Notes: generated from the letters alone by a model not told the origin. Numbered from the stretch's first letter, positions 29,530 to 39,488 are shown. The stretch is DNA of 64,000 bases from Telmatospirillum sp. J64-1 (GCF_006980715.1 NZ_SBHN01000006.1:62001-126000), one strand, 5' to 3'. Translations and numbers: made by a program.

Positions 29530-29577
29530 CAAGAGGCCATGCCTCTTGACGGGAGCGCCGAGGGCAGAGCCCTCGGC
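29530..29577 (-). repeat. Double-hairpin repeat X, diverged copy 3
   Basis: On the - strand, GCCGAGGGC-TCT-GCCCTCGGC is followed by CAAGAGG-CATGG-CCTCTTG. The order and loop of the first hairpin are as in the other X copies, but the stem sequence has changed. It starts 9 bases after the lipoprotein stop and may terminate that gene. Confidence 0.7.
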
Positions 29578-29586
29578 ATCCTATTC

Positions 29587-29826
29587 TCAGCGGCGCTGGT
29601 TCTTCGGTGCCGTCAGGTAACCGGCCGCCGTACCGATGGCACCGCCGACGATGGCGCCGCCCACCAGGCTGCCGCCGGCCACAGCGGTAACGGCGGCGCC
29701 GCCGGCCGCGCCCAGGGCACCGCCGGACAACATCCGCTGTTCCATGTCGCTCATGTTCGAGCAGGCACCAAGGGCCAGCAGAGAGAGAGCGGCCAGGGGG
29801 GCGGTAACGCGCTTGGACAAGGTCAT
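29587..29826 (-). CDS. Small glycine-zipper lipoprotein
   Basis: A 79-residue protein with a lipoprotein signal (APLAALSLLALGAC) giving an N-terminal acylated Cys at residue 22, then a glycine-zipper hairpin (GGALGAAGGAAVTAVAGGSLVGGAIVGGAIGTAAGY). Such proteins resemble the OsmB/SlyB/YMGG-like group and are associated with the envelope; the exact role is unknown. The start at 29826 is used because upstream sequence in frame is not signal-like. Confidence 0.85.
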   Translation of the reverse strand: MTLSKRVTAPLAALSLLALGACSNMSDMEQRMLSGGALGAAGGAAVTAVAGGSLVGGAIVGGAIGTAAGYLTAPKNQRR

Positions 29827-29921
29827 CGTGCTTCCTCTAAGGAATAAATGAACCACGATTTTGATGACAAAGGGCCCAGGGTCAAGCCATGCCCGCCTTT
29901 TGTCACAACCGCCCCGAACGG

Positions 29922-30572
29922 TCACGGCATCAGGCGATAGACCTTCGTGTCGCAAACTTCGCGGTCTTCCACTTCCTTGCTGGTGGGAATGGCATAGCGC
30001 CCCAGCTCGACCAGCCCCTGATGGGGCAGATAGGCCCGCCCGGGATCGGCCAGCAGCACCGGCACGCCGCGCGCCGCAAGGCTGCGCAGCCAGGGAATGG
30101 CACGGTCGGCCAAGGCACGCTCGTAGCAGATATCCCCGGCCAGGATGACATCCCAGCTTCCCCATTGGTCAATCACATCCTGCGCCAGGATGTTCAGCTT
30201 CACGTCGTTCAACGCCATATTCAGGCGCAAAGCGGCGACGGAGAAGCCGTCGATCTCGGCGGCATCCACGCGGTCGGCCCCGGCCAGGGCGGCGGCGATG
30301 CCGCAGACCCCGCCGCCGGCGGCGAAGTCCAGCACCTTGCGCCCGCGCACCAGTTCGGGATGGTCGAGGATATGCCGGGCCAGGGCCTGCCCTCCCGGCC
30401 AGCAGAAGGCCCAATAGGGCGGCGGCAGCCCCTGGGTCTCCATCTCCTCTTCGGTCGCCAGCCACAGGGGCGTAAGCTCGGTCGCCAGATGCAGGCGCAT
30501 CTCGGGCACGGCCGGCGGCGCCAGCACGACGGTATGGCTGCGGATGAACTCCGCCGGATCGGCAATGGTCAA
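29922..30572 (-). CDS. ETFB lysine methyltransferase-like SAM methyltransferase
   Basis: Class I methyltransferase of the protein-lysine group that includes the ETF-beta methyltransferase. Key parts are EFIRSHTVVLAPPAVPEMRLHL, PPPYWAFCWPGGQALARHIL, the SAM motif VLDFAAGGGVCGIAAALAGA and the post-motif LAGDICYE (DxxY). I propose the TTG at 30572 as start: it overlaps the ubiA stop (TTGA) and gives 216 residues. The frame is open further upstream, but only as a shadow of ubiA. It is probably cotranscribed with ubiA. Confidence 0.82.
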   Translation of the reverse strand: MTIADPAEFIRSHTVVLAPPAVPEMRLHLATELTPLWLATEEEMETQGLPPPYWAFCWPGGQALARHILDHPELVRGRKVLDFAAGGGVCGIAAALAGADRVDAAEIDGFSVAALRLNMALNDVKLNILAQDVIDQWGSWDVILAGDICYERALADRAIPWLRSLAARGVPVLLADPGRAYLPHQGLVELGRYAIPTSKEVEDREVCDTKVYRLMP

Positions 30573-31495
30573 ATAAGGCTCCCCGCCAGGATGGCCGCCA
30601 GCAGCAGCCAGCCGAACAATCGGTTGGATTTGAACTTCGCCAGACAATCGGGCGAATCGTTGATCTTCATGGTACGCGCCTGCCACATCAGCTGGGCGGC
30701 GGCGGGCGCCAGGGAGACGAAGAAGACCCAGGACAGCCCGGCAACCCAGCCGGCGGCGGCGATCAGGGCCAGCGCCACCAGATAGAAGACGGTGACGGCG
30801 GGCATGGTCGCCTCGCCCAACCTGCGGGCCGAGGACTTCACGCCGATCAGGGCGTCGTCGTCCTTGTCCTGATGGGCATAGATGGTGTCATAGCCCAGGG
30901 TCCAGAAGAGGCCAGCAATATAAAGCAGCAGCGGCGCAAAGCCCAGCCCGCCGGTCACCGCCGCCCAGCCCAGCAGGGCACCCCAGTTGAAGGTCAGGCC
31001 CAGCCAGGCCTGGGGCCACCAGGTGATGCGCTTCATGAAGGGATAAGGCACCACCAGCAGCAGCGAAGCCGCCCCCAGGGCGATGGCGAAGGGGTTGAGC
31101 TGCACCAGGATCAGCAAGCCCAGCAGCAGCAGCAGGACGAGGAAGGCCAGCGCCTGCTTCACCGAAACCTGGCCACTGGGAATCGGGCGCGCGGCGGTGC
31201 GTTCCACCTTGCCGTCGAAATCGCGGTCGGCGATGTCGTTGATGACGCAGCCGGCGCCGCGCATGATCAGGGCGCCGATGCCGAACAGGGCCATCAGCCA
31301 CAGATCCGGCATTCCCTGACTGGCCAGGGCGATGCTCCACCAGCAGGGAAACAGCAGCAGCCATGTCCCGATGGGCCGGTCCAGGCGCATCAGTTTCAGA
31401 TAGGGGCGAAGGGGCGCGGGCGCCCAGCGGTCGACCCAGCCGTCCAGCGGCATGTCGCCGCGCAATGTTCTTGTGCCGCTCATGACGCTATACAT
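30569..31495 (-). CDS. ubiA: 4-hydroxybenzoate polyprenyltransferase
   Basis: Membrane prenyltransferase attaching the polyprenyl tail to 4-hydroxybenzoate in ubiquinone synthesis. The 308-residue protein has about eight membrane segments and both Mg-diphosphate motifs: NDIADRDFD near residue 85 and YAHQDKDDD near 205. RLDRPIGTWLLLFPCWWS is the family N-terminus. An internal Met at 31483 is an alternative start. The divergent rsmE start lies only 34 bases away. Confidence 0.96.
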   Translation of the reverse strand: MYSVMSGTRTLRGDMPLDGWVDRWAPAPLRPYLKLMRLDRPIGTWLLLFPCWWSIALASQGMPDLWLMALFGIGALIMRGAGCVINDIADRDFDGKVERTAARPIPSGQVSVKQALAFLVLLLLLGLLILVQLNPFAIALGAASLLLVVPYPFMKRITWWPQAWLGLTFNWGALLGWAAVTGGLGFAPLLLYIAGLFWTLGYDTIYAHQDKDDDALIGVKSSARRLGEATMPAVTVFYLVALALIAAAGWVAGLSWVFFVSLAPAAAQLMWQARTMKINDSPDCLAKFKSNRLFGWLLLAAILAGSLI

Positions 31496-31529
31496 AGCGG
31501 AGGCTCCGCAACCGGCTCAAGCGATACCA

Positions 31530-32285
31530 ATGGCACAGACCTCTCCAAAACTTCGTCTTTTCGTCGATACCCCCCTCTCCGAAGGGATGGAAGTGGCCTT
31601 GGGGCGCGACCAGGCCCATTGGCTGAACACCGTCATGCGTGCCAAGGCCGGGGAAGAGGTGGCGGTCTTCAACGGCCGCGACGGCGAATGGCGGGCCGAG
31701 ATCGCCGCTTTGACGAAATCGGGCGGCAGCCTGCACCCGGCCGAGCAATTGCGCCCCCAGCGCCCCGAGCCCGATTTGTGGCTGCTTTTCGCGCCGTTGA
31801 AGAAGGATGCGACCGATTTCGTGGTAGAGAAGGCGACCGAACTCGGCGTCTCCGCCCTGGGGCCCGTCTTCACCCGCCACACCGTCGCCCAGCGGGTCAA
31901 TTCCGAGCGTCTGGCTGCGAATGCCAGGGAAGCCGCCGAACAATGCGAAAGGCTGAGCATTCCCAGGCTGTTGCCTCCCGAATCCCTGGAAAAGCTGCTG
32001 GCGGATTGGGACCCCACGCGCCGCCTTCTCTACATGGACGAAACCGGCGGCGGCGCCCCGATTGCGGAGGTGGCAAGCGGGCTGGACGGCCAATCCCTGG
32101 CCGTCCTGGTCGGCCCCGAAGGGGGCTTCGCCAAATCCGAGCTTGACGCTTTGCGCGATCTGCCTTTTGCTACCGCGGTCGGTCTGGGACCGCGCATTCT
32201 GCGTGCCGATACCGCTGCCCTCGCGGCTTTGGCCTGTCTCCAGGCCTGGTGCGGCGACTGGCGTGATCGTCCCGCTTTCCGCTGA
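31530..32285 (+). CDS. rsmE: 16S rRNA (uracil1498-N3)-methyltransferase RsmE
   Basis: SPOUT methyltransferase modifying U1498 of 16S rRNA. From the ATG at 31530 it is 251 residues. It has the N-terminal PUA-like part ([29 protein letters not shown]), the segment [25 protein letters not shown], and the knot motifs [13 protein letters not shown] and [12 protein letters not shown]. Upstream codons in frame overlap the ubiA start and are excluded. gshA begins 28 bases downstream. Confidence 0.95.
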   Translation: MAQTSPKLRLFVDTPLSEGMEVALGRDQAHWLNTVMRAKAGEEVAVFNGRDGEWRAEIAALTKSGGSLHPAEQLRPQRPEPDLWLLFAPLKKDATDFVVEKATELGVSALGPVFTRHTVAQRVNSERLAANAREAAEQCERLSIPRLLPPESLEKLLADWDPTRRLLYMDETGGGAPIAEVASGLDGQSLAVLVGPEGGFAKSELDALRDLPFATAVGLGPRILRADTAALAALACLQAWCGDWRDRPAFR

Positions 32286-32313
32286 TCGCAATAAGACAGG
32301 TCTTTGCACCCCT

Positions 32314-33681
32314 ATGTCCGCACCGGCCAAACCGAGCGGTGAGCCCATCACCGGCAAGGCGCAACTCGTCGAATACCTGGAATCGGGCAACAAGCCCCGG
32401 GATTCGTGGCGCATCGGCACTGAACACGAGAAGTTCGCCTATACCCTGGACGACCTGCGTCCGCTGCCTTATGAGGGCGAGCGCGGCGTGAGGGCGCTGC
32501 TGGAAGGCCTGCGCCAATACGGCTGGGAACCCGTCTTCGAGAACGGCAATCCCATCGCCCTGACCCGCCCCGACGGTGCCTCGGTCACGCTGGAGCCGGG
32601 CGGTCAGGTGGAGCTCTCCGGCGCGCCGCTGGAAACCATCCACGAGACCTGCCGCGAGGTGAACGAGCATCTGCGCCAGATCAAGGCCGTGGCCCAGCCC
32701 CTGAATATCGGCCTGATGGGCATGGGCTTTCAGCCGAAATGGACGCGCGAGGACACGCCCTGGATGCCCAAGGGCCGCTACAAGATCATGCGCGACTACA
32801 TGCCCAAGCGCGGCTCGCTGGGACTGGACATGATGCTGCGCACCTGCACCGTGCAGGTGAACCTGGATTACGCCTCCGAAGCGGACATGGTGAAGAAGTT
32901 CCGCGTCTCGCTGGCCCTGCAGCCCATCGCCACGGCGCTGTGGGCCAGTTCGCCCTTCCTCGAGGGCAAGCCGTCGGGCTTCCTCAGCTATCGCAGCCAT
33001 ATCTGGACCGACACCGATCCCGACCGCTGCGGCATCATCCCCTTCGTCTTCGAAGAGGGCATGGGCTTCGAGCGCTATGTGGACTACGTCCTCGATACGC
33101 CGATGTATTTCGTCTATCGCGACGGGAAATATATCGACGTCTCGGGCCAGTCCTTCCGCGACTTCATGCAAGGACGCCTGCCCGGCCTGCCCGGCGAAAT
33201 CCCTACCCTGGGCGACTGGGCGGACCACCTGACCACCGTCTTCCCCGAGGTGCGGCTGAAGAAATACCTGGAAATGCGCGGCGCCGACGGCGGCCCCTGG
33301 CGCAAGCTCTGCGCCCTGCCCGCCTTCTGGGTCGGCCTGCTCTACGACCAGGACTGCCTGGACGCCGCCTGGGACCTGGTCAAGGACTGGACGCCGGAAG
33401 AGCACGACCATCTGCGCCGCGAGGTTCCGCGCCGCGCCCTGCAGACGCCCTTCCGCAACGGCAGCCTGAAGGACATCGCCCTGCGCGTGCTGGACATCTC
33501 GGAAGAAGGCCTGCGCCGCCGTAACCGCCTCAACAGCACCGACCGCGACGAGACCGTCTTCCTCAAGACCTTGCGCCACACCGCCGAAACCGGCATCACC
33601 CCGGCCGAAGAACTGATCGAAGCCTGGAAAGGCCGCTGGAACGAAAGCGTCGATCCCGTCTTCCGCGAACTTGCCTACTGA
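32314..33681 (+). CDS. gshA: Glutamate-cysteine ligase (plant/alphaproteobacterial GCS2 type)
   Basis: First step of glutathione synthesis. The 455-residue protein from the ATG at 32314 has [35 protein letters not shown] and [14 protein letters not shown], all characteristic of the GCS2 class found in alphaproteobacteria and plants. Length matches. It is followed at 19 bases by a chorismate mutase gene, so the two may share a message with rsmE. Confidence 0.95.
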   Translation: MSAPAKPSGEPITGKAQLVEYLESGNKPRDSWRIGTEHEKFAYTLDDLRPLPYEGERGVRALLEGLRQYGWEPVFENGNPIALTRPDGASVTLEPGGQVELSGAPLETIHETCREVNEHLRQIKAVAQPLNIGLMGMGFQPKWTREDTPWMPKGRYKIMRDYMPKRGSLGLDMMLRTCTVQVNLDYASEADMVKKFRVSLALQPIATALWASSPFLEGKPSGFLSYRSHIWTDTDPDRCGIIPFVFEEGMGFERYVDYVLDTPMYFVYRDGKYIDVSGQSFRDFMQGRLPGLPGEIPTLGDWADHLTTVFPEVRLKKYLEMRGADGGPWRKLCALPAFWVGLLYDQDCLDAAWDLVKDWTPEEHDHLRREVPRRALQTPFRNGSLKDIALRVLDISEEGLRRRNRLNSTDRDETVFLKTLRHTAETGITPAEELIEAWKGRWNESVDPVFRELAY

Positions 33682-33700
33682 CCCCAAAGGAGACCGCCCC

Positions 33701-34030
33701 ATGACGGCCGCCCCCGGCAACGCCAAGATCTGCAACAGCCTGCAAGAGATTCGCGACAATATCGACCGTCTGGACGACCAGATCGTCGCGCTGCTGTCCG
33801 AACGTAGCGGCTATGTCCATCAGGCCGCCGGCTTCAAGGAAACGCGCGCCAATGTGGTGGTCCCCGAACGCATCGAAGCCATCGCCACCCGCGTGCGCGG
33901 CCTGGCGGAAAGCCACAAGGCCGATCCGGACCTGATGGAAGCGATCTATCGCGCCATGATCGACTGCTACATCGCCTATGAGGACAGCGTTTGGGCCCGG
34001 ACCCGCAGCGAAGAGGCCGTGAAGGAATAG
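33701..34030 (+). CDS. Chorismate mutase, AroQ class
   Basis: All-helical chorismate mutase or the related isochorismate pyruvate-lyase (PchB) fold. The 109-residue protein has LQEIRDNIDRLDDQIVALLSERSGYVHQAAGFK, with the Arg and Lys typical of the active site, and a C-terminal helix DPDLMEAIYRAMIDCYI. The ATG at 33701 has a clear AAAGGAG. No aromatic or siderophore genes are adjacent, so mutase versus lyase activity cannot be decided. Confidence 0.85.
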   Translation: MTAAPGNAKICNSLQEIRDNIDRLDDQIVALLSERSGYVHQAAGFKETRANVVVPERIEAIATRVRGLAESHKADPDLMEAIYRAMIDCYIAYEDSVWARTRSEEAVKE

Positions 34031-34081
34031 CCCGGGCGCTTGCCCAAGCTTCGAGACGCCGCTGGCGCGGCGACCCATGAA

Positions 34082-34113
34082 AAAGGGGGGCGGGAAATTT
34101 TCCGCCCCCCTTT
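34082..34113. terminator. Strong bidirectional terminator
   Basis: A perfect 12-base stem AAAGGGGGGCGG / CCGCCCCCCTTT with an 8-base loop lies between the convergent chorismate mutase and pmbA genes. A/T tracts flank both sides, so it can stop transcription from either direction. Confidence 0.92.
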
Positions 34114-34131
34114 CTCTATCCAGCCGGAACT

Positions 34132-35472
34132 CTACAGCCCCGCCACCGTCATGGATTCGATGCGCACCGTCGGGCTGTCGAAACCATAGCGGAAGACGAG
34201 GTCGTTGGCCGCCGACATGTTGAGGAACATGTCCTTCAGGTTGCCCGCCACCGTGACCTCGCTGACGGGATAGACGATCTCGCCATTCTCGATCCAGAAG
34301 CCCGCCGCGCCCCGGGAATAGTCGCCGGTCAGGCCGTTGACGCCCATGCCGAACAATTCGGTGACGTAGAAGCCTTGGGCGATATCCTCGATCAATTCCT
34401 GCACCGTCACCTGACCGGGCTCGAAATAGAGATTGGTCGGCGAGGGCGAAGGCGGCGAGGCAGTGCCGCGCGAGGCATGGCCGGTGCTTTCCATGCCCAA
34501 TTGGCGGGCCGAGCGCAGATCCAGCAGCCAGGTGGTCAGCTCGCCCTTCTCGATGATGTTGCGCCGCTTGTTGGGCAGGCCTTCGCCGTCGCAGGGCTTC
34601 GAACGCAGGCCGCGCTTGCGGTGAGGATCATCGACCACGGTGATCAGGTCCGAGAAGACCTTCTTGCCCAGCTTGTCCTTCAGGAAGGACGTGCCGCGCG
34701 CGATGGCAGAACCGCTGATGGCGCCGGACAGATGGCTCAGCAGGCCGCGCGCCACGCGCGGGTCGTAGACCACCGGCACGGTGCAGGTCTTCATCTTGCG
34801 CGCGCCCAGGCGGCGCACGGCGCGATGTCCGGCATTGCGCCCCACTTCTTCCGGGTCGCGCAGGTCGGAGGCATAGACGGCGCCGGAATAGTCGTAATCG
34901 CGCTCCATCCCCTGCTCGCCGCCGCCGGCCAGCACCGAGACGCTGTAGGAACAGGACGAGACGGAATAGGCATTGGCGAAGCCGTTGCTGGCAGCCACGG
35001 CCACGTTCGAGCGGCCCCAGCCAGCCTCGGCGCCTTCCGAATTGGTCACGCCGGGCACGGCGCGGGCGGCATCCTCGGCCGTGCGCACCCATTCCACCAA
35101 TTCCTCTGCCGAGGGCTCGTGGGGATCGCAGCTATCCAGGTCGGGCAGGTCGCGGGCCAATTGCTCGGGCTCGGCCAAGCCGCAGAACGGGTCTTCCGGC
35201 ACCGTCCTGGCCATCGCCACGGCACGGTCCACCAGCTCGTCCAGGGCCGCCGCCGAGCGGTCGGACGAGGATACCATGGCCTGGCGCTTGCCGATCAGGA
35301 CCCGCAGGCCCAAATCGCCCGATTCGGCCCGTTCCAGGCGTTCCATGTTGCCCAGGCGCCAGGCCAGGGACATGGAGGCGGAATTGACCAGCACCGCATC
35401 GGCGGCATCGGCGCCCCGGGCGCGGGCCTTGGCAATCAGGTCGGTCAGCAGGTTCAGCGAATCGGCGCTCAT
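34132..35472 (-). CDS. pmbA: TldE/PmbA-type metalloprotease subunit
   Basis: Partner of TldD in a peptidase that degrades unfolded peptides and processes some microcins. From the ATG at 35472 it is 446 residues. Typical segments are LGNMERLERAESGDLGLRVLIGKRQA, SFLKDKLGKKVFSDLITVVDD, DLRSARQLGMESTGHASRG and ELFGMGVNGLTGDYSRGAAGFWIENGEI. It lacks the TldD HExxxH zinc site, as expected for TldE. tldD is not in the window. Confidence 0.93.
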   Translation of the reverse strand: MSADSLNLLTDLIAKARARGADAADAVLVNSASMSLAWRLGNMERLERAESGDLGLRVLIGKRQAMVSSSDRSAAALDELVDRAVAMARTVPEDPFCGLAEPEQLARDLPDLDSCDPHEPSAEELVEWVRTAEDAARAVPGVTNSEGAEAGWGRSNVAVAASNGFANAYSVSSCSYSVSVLAGGGEQGMERDYDYSGAVYASDLRDPEEVGRNAGHRAVRRLGARKMKTCTVPVVYDPRVARGLLSHLSGAISGSAIARGTSFLKDKLGKKVFSDLITVVDDPHRKRGLRSKPCDGEGLPNKRRNIIEKGELTTWLLDLRSARQLGMESTGHASRGTASPPSPSPTNLYFEPGQVTVQELIEDIAQGFYVTELFGMGVNGLTGDYSRGAAGFWIENGEIVYPVSEVTVAGNLKDMFLNMSAANDLVFRYGFDSPTVRIESMTVAGL

Positions 35473-35621
35473 GTCTCGGACTCCTTCCATTCCGAAAATA
35501 GGTTAGGACCCGAACAGGAAATGCAACAGCACCAGAGCCATCGGGCCGCAGGACTGGTGGTTGCCCAAGAGAGGAAACTGAACGCCCGACGGTATCACGC
35601 CTCCCGCCGGGCGGCCACTTT

Positions 35622-37139
35622 CTAATCCTTCCAGATCGGCTTGCCGCTGCCGGGCAAACCATAGCTGGACCATTTGCGGCTGACCTCGTCGATCACATCC
35701 TGGTCCATGCGGATCTTCTCGCCCCATTCCCGATGGGTTTCGGGCGGCCATTTGTTGGTGGCATCCATGCCCAGCTTGCCGCCGAGCCCGGATTCCGGCG
35801 AGGCGAAATCCAGGTAATCGATGGGCGTGCCCTCGATCACCGTGATGTCGCGGGCCGGGTCCATGCGGGTCGAGACCGCCCACATGACCTCCTTCCAGTC
35901 GCGGCAATTGATATCGTCATCCACCACGATGACGAATTTCGTGTACATGAACTGGCGCAGGAACGACCACACCCCCATCATCACGCGCTTGGCATGGCCG
36001 GGATAGGCCTTCTTCATGGAGACCACCGCTATGCGGTAGGAACATCCCTCCGGCGGTAGCCAGAAATCCACGATTTCCGGGAATTGCTGGGTCAGCAGCG
36101 GAATGAAGACCTCGTTCAGTCCCTCGCCCAGCACGCTGGGCTCATCCGGCGGACGGCCCGTGAAGGTGGACAGATAGATCGGCTTGCGGCGCATGGTGAT
36201 GGCCGAGACGCGGAAGACCGGGAAGGGCTCGACCGAGTTGTAATAGCCGGTATGGTCGCCATAAGGGCCCTCGTCGCCGAACTCGTCGAGCATGACATGG
36301 CCTTCGAGCACGATCTCGGCGGTGGCGGGCACCTTCAGCGGCACCGTCTTGCAATCCACCAGCTCGACCTTGCGGCCGCGCAGCAATCCCGCGAACTGGT
36401 ATTCCGACAAGGTATCGGGAACCGGCGTGACGGCCGCCAGGATGGTGCCCGGATCGGCGCCAATGACCACGGCGGCGGGCAAGGGCTCGCGCTTTTCCTT
36501 GGCCCAGCGCTGGTAATGCTGGGCCCCGCCGCGATGTTTCAGCCAGCGCATCAGCGTGGTGTTGCGCCCCGTCACCTGCATGCGGTAGATGCCCAGGTTG
36601 AAGGCGTCCGAGCGGTTGCCCTTGGGATTGGGGCCTTGCGTCACCACCAGCGGCCAAGTGATCAGCGGCGCGGGCTCGCCCGGCCAGCAGCTCTGGATGG
36701 GCAGGCGCGACAGATCCACGTCGTCGCCGGTCAGCACCACTTCCTGGCAGGGCGCGGAAGACACCGTCTTGGGCCGCATGGACATGACGGTCTTGAGCAG
36801 CGGCAGCATCTCCACCGCCTCGCGCCAGCCACCCGGCGGTTCGGGCTGCTTCAGGAAGGCCAGGGTCTCGCCCACCTCGCGCAACTGATGCGGCTCGCGG
36901 TCCATGCCCCAGGCGACACGCTCGACCGTGCCGAACAGGTTGACCAGGACCGGCATGTCATAGGCGCTGCCGTCGGGACGGCGCACATCCTCGAACAGCA
37001 CCGCCGGGCCGCCTTCGGCCAGCAGGCGCGTCTGGATTTCCGTCATCTCGAGCACCGGCGAGACCGGCGCCGAAACCCGGACCAGACGGCCATCCCGCTC
37101 AAGACGGTCGATGAAGTCGCGCAGCGAAGAATAGGGCAT
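35622..37139 (-). CDS. ubiD: 3-octaprenyl-4-hydroxybenzoate carboxy-lyase UbiD
   Basis: Prenyl-FMN-dependent decarboxylase in ubiquinone synthesis. The 505-residue protein has [63 protein letters not shown] and [19 protein letters not shown], characteristic of the UbiD core. The flavin prenyltransferase UbiX is not in the window. It probably acts with ubiA, 5 kb away. The 130-base gap before pmbA shows nothing distinctive. Confidence 0.95.
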   Translation of the reverse strand: MPYSSLRDFIDRLERDGRLVRVSAPVSPVLEMTEIQTRLLAEGGPAVLFEDVRRPDGSAYDMPVLVNLFGTVERVAWGMDREPHQLREVGETLAFLKQPEPPGGWREAVEMLPLLKTVMSMRPKTVSSAPCQEVVLTGDDVDLSRLPIQSCWPGEPAPLITWPLVVTQGPNPKGNRSDAFNLGIYRMQVTGRNTTLMRWLKHRGGAQHYQRWAKEKREPLPAAVVIGADPGTILAAVTPVPDTLSEYQFAGLLRGRKVELVDCKTVPLKVPATAEIVLEGHVMLDEFGDEGPYGDHTGYYNSVEPFPVFRVSAITMRRKPIYLSTFTGRPPDEPSVLGEGLNEVFIPLLTQQFPEIVDFWLPPEGCSYRIAVVSMKKAYPGHAKRVMMGVWSFLRQFMYTKFVIVVDDDINCRDWKEVMWAVSTRMDPARDITVIEGTPIDYLDFASPESGLGGKLGMDATNKWPPETHREWGEKIRMDQDVIDEVSRKWSSYGLPGSGKPIWKD

Positions 37140-37297
37140 GGAAAAATCCGCTCTCTTGTTCCCGCGCCAATCAAGCGGCGATAGCCGCCGCCGTCAAGCC
37201 ATTGATGCGGCGAAACTATCATCTCTAGGTGGCTTCCTGTTCCTCACTTTTGACGCTACTCTTCCTCTCCAGGGTTTGCAGAGGGGGGACTGGGGGC

Positions 37298-38923
37298 ATG
37301 ACGGCACAGGCGCGGCTTTTTCTTGATCCGGACCAGCATTACCGGAAGGTCATCGAACTCGGCATCGCGCTCTCCGCCGAGCGCGACAAGGCCCGCCTGA
37401 TCGAGACGATCCTGATGGGCGCCAAGGAGATGACGCGGGCCGACGGCGGCACGCTCTATCTTCGCACGGACGACGAGCAGGGGCTGCGCTTCGCCATCAT
37501 GCGCAACGACAGCCTGAATATCGCCATGGGCGGGACCACGGGGGCCGAGATCCCCTACCCGCCCCTGTCCCTGTTCGATGCCGAGGGCAGACCCAACCAT
37601 CACAATGTCGCCACCCATACGGCGCTGAACGGCAAGACCGTCAACATCGCCGATGCCTATTCGGCCGAGGATTTCGACTTCTCGGGAACCAAGGCCTTCG
37701 ACGAGCGCACCGGCTACCGCTCGCAATCCTTCCTGACCGTGCCTCTTCGCAACCACAAGAACGAAGTGATCGGCGTCCTTCAGCTGATCAATGCACGCGA
37801 CGAATTCGACCGGGTCATTCCCTTCGACCCCGCCTTCGTGCCGCTGATCGAAGCCTTGTCCTCGCAAGCCGCCGTGGCACTCGACAACCAATACCTGATC
37901 CAGGGGCAGCGCGACCTTCTGGATTCCTTCATCCAGGTCATCGCCCACGCCATCGACGCCAAGTCGCCCTATACCAGCGGCCATTGCCAGCGCGTGCCGC
38001 AACTGACCGAGATGCTGGCCCGCGCCGCCGTCGAGGCCAAGGACGGGCTCTGCGCCGATTTCGACCTGGACGCCGAAGGCTGGTACGAACTGCATATCGC
38101 GGGCTGGCTGCACGATTGCGGCAAGCTGATCACCCCCAACCACGTCATGGACAAATCCACCAAGCTGGAAACCGTCCACGACCGCATTCACGAGGTCGCC
38201 ACACGCTTCGAGGTGCTGAAGGCCCGGGCCGAGGCGGAATACTGGAAAGCCCTCGCCCAGGGCGGCGATGCCGAAGCCCTGAAGGCCGGATTGGAAACCC
38301 ATCTGGCCGAGTTGGAGGCAGATTGCACTTTCCTGCGGACCATCAATATCGGCGGCGAGTTCATGGCCCCCGACAAGCTGGAACGCCTGAATCGCATCGC
38401 CGCCCTGCGCTGGACTAGTCCGGATGGCGAAGAAGCCCCATTGCTGACCGAGGACGAGGTCAAGAACCTGTCGGTGGCGCGCGGCACCCTGACCGATGAA
38501 GAGCGCAAGATCATCAACGACCATATCGTCGTGACCATCGACATGCTCTCCCAACTGCCCTTCCCCAAGGGTATGAAGCGCGTGGTGGAATATGCCGGCG
38601 GCCATCACGAGAAAATGGACGGCACCGGCTATCCCAAGGGCCTGACCCGCGAGCAGCTTTCCATCCCGGCACGCATCATGGCCATCGCCGACATCTTCGA
38701 GGCCCTGACCGCCGCCGACCGCCCCTATAAGAAGGCCAAGACCTTGAGCGAAAGCATCCGGATCATGTCCTTCATGTGCAAGGACCAGCATATCGACCCG
38801 GACCTGTTCGCGCTGTTCCTGACCTCCGGCGTCTATAAGGAATATGCGGAGAAATTCCTAGCCCCCGAACAGATCGACGAGGTGGATATCGGCCAGTATC
38901 TCCCTTCCCCCGCCACCCATTAG
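37298..38923 (+). CDS. GAF / HD-GYP phosphohydrolase with large insert
   Basis: Predicted cyclic-di-GMP phosphodiesterase. From the ATG at 37298 (GAGGGGGGA upstream) it is 541 residues. A GAF domain spans ~20-200 (RADGGTLYLRTDDEQG; SFLTVPLRNHKNEVIGVLQLIN), then an HD-GYP domain with HDCGK at 272-276 and HHEKMDGTGYP at 436-446. The catalytic motifs are intact, but they are 160 residues apart rather than ~60, because ~100 residues starting DKSTKLETVHDRIHE are inserted. It has no membrane segment and no receiver domain. Its signal is unknown. Confidence 0.92.
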   Translation: MTAQARLFLDPDQHYRKVIELGIALSAERDKARLIETILMGAKEMTRADGGTLYLRTDDEQGLRFAIMRNDSLNIAMGGTTGAEIPYPPLSLFDAEGRPNHHNVATHTALNGKTVNIADAYSAEDFDFSGTKAFDERTGYRSQSFLTVPLRNHKNEVIGVLQLINARDEFDRVIPFDPAFVPLIEALSSQAAVALDNQYLIQGQRDLLDSFIQVIAHAIDAKSPYTSGHCQRVPQLTEMLARAAVEAKDGLCADFDLDAEGWYELHIAGWLHDCGKLITPNHVMDKSTKLETVHDRIHEVATRFEVLKARAEAEYWKALAQGGDAEALKAGLETHLAELEADCTFLRTINIGGEFMAPDKLERLNRIAALRWTSPDGEEAPLLTEDEVKNLSVARGTLTDEERKIINDHIVVTIDMLSQLPFPKGMKRVVEYAGGHHEKMDGTGYPKGLTREQLSIPARIMAIADIFEALTAADRPYKKAKTLSESIRIMSFMCKDQHIDPDLFALFLTSGVYKEYAEKFLAPEQIDEVDIGQYLPSPATH

Positions 38924-38936
38924 GGAAACAGGGGAC

Positions 38937-39470
38937 CTAGCGCAGGGCGAGCATCATGGCGCATCGTCTTTCGCCGGGAAGACCGCGCGCCACTTCCTCG
39001 TCGAGAACGGCCTGAAGGGCGGCAGGCATCTCGCCCGCCTCCAATGTCCGGAAGCCGAGCCTTTCGTAGAAGGGCCGGTTCCATGGAACGTCCCGGAAGG
39101 TGCTCAGGGTCACGGCTTCGAGGCTATCTGATCTTGCCGCCTCGACTGCCTGCTGGAGCAGCCTGCGGCCGATCCCCTGTCCCTGATGCCGCTGTGCGAC
39201 GGCAAGCTCCCAGAGATGCAGCCGGTTCCCGCACTTCTCGGCACTCAGAAAACCGACCGGGACATCCTCCCCGTCGAACGCGACCCATGAAAAGCCCCCG
39301 GCGATCAGTTCCAGATGCCGCTCGGCCGACTGCACCTCGTCATCCGCGATCCAGGCCAGATCGGCGATGGCCAGGAAAGCCTTGCCGGCCGAACGTTCCA
39401 CCTCGGGCAGCCGTTCCGCGTCTGCGGGACGCGCCTTGCGGATACGGACCATGGGCGAGAAGGGATCCAA
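38937..39470 (-). CDS. GNAT-family acetyltransferase
   Basis: A 177-residue N-acetyltransferase of unknown substrate. It has the acetyl-CoA loop RHQGQGIGRRLLQQAVEAA, preceded by LHLWELAVAQ, and the late motif NRPFYERLGF. It lies at the end of the leftward lipid A gene cluster, 18 bases after the acyltransferase, so it may be cotranscribed, though a role in lipopolysaccharide is not implied. Met at 39452 is an alternative start. Confidence 0.88.
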   Translation of the reverse strand: MDPFSPMVRIRKARPADAERLPEVERSAGKAFLAIADLAWIADDEVQSAERHLELIAGGFSWVAFDGEDVPVGFLSAEKCGNRLHLWELAVAQRHQGQGIGRRLLQQAVEAARSDSLEAVTLSTFRDVPWNRPFYERLGFRTLEAGEMPAALQAVLDEEVARGLPGERRCAMMLALR

Positions 39471-39488
39471 GGCTCCTCTCCGGAGACC

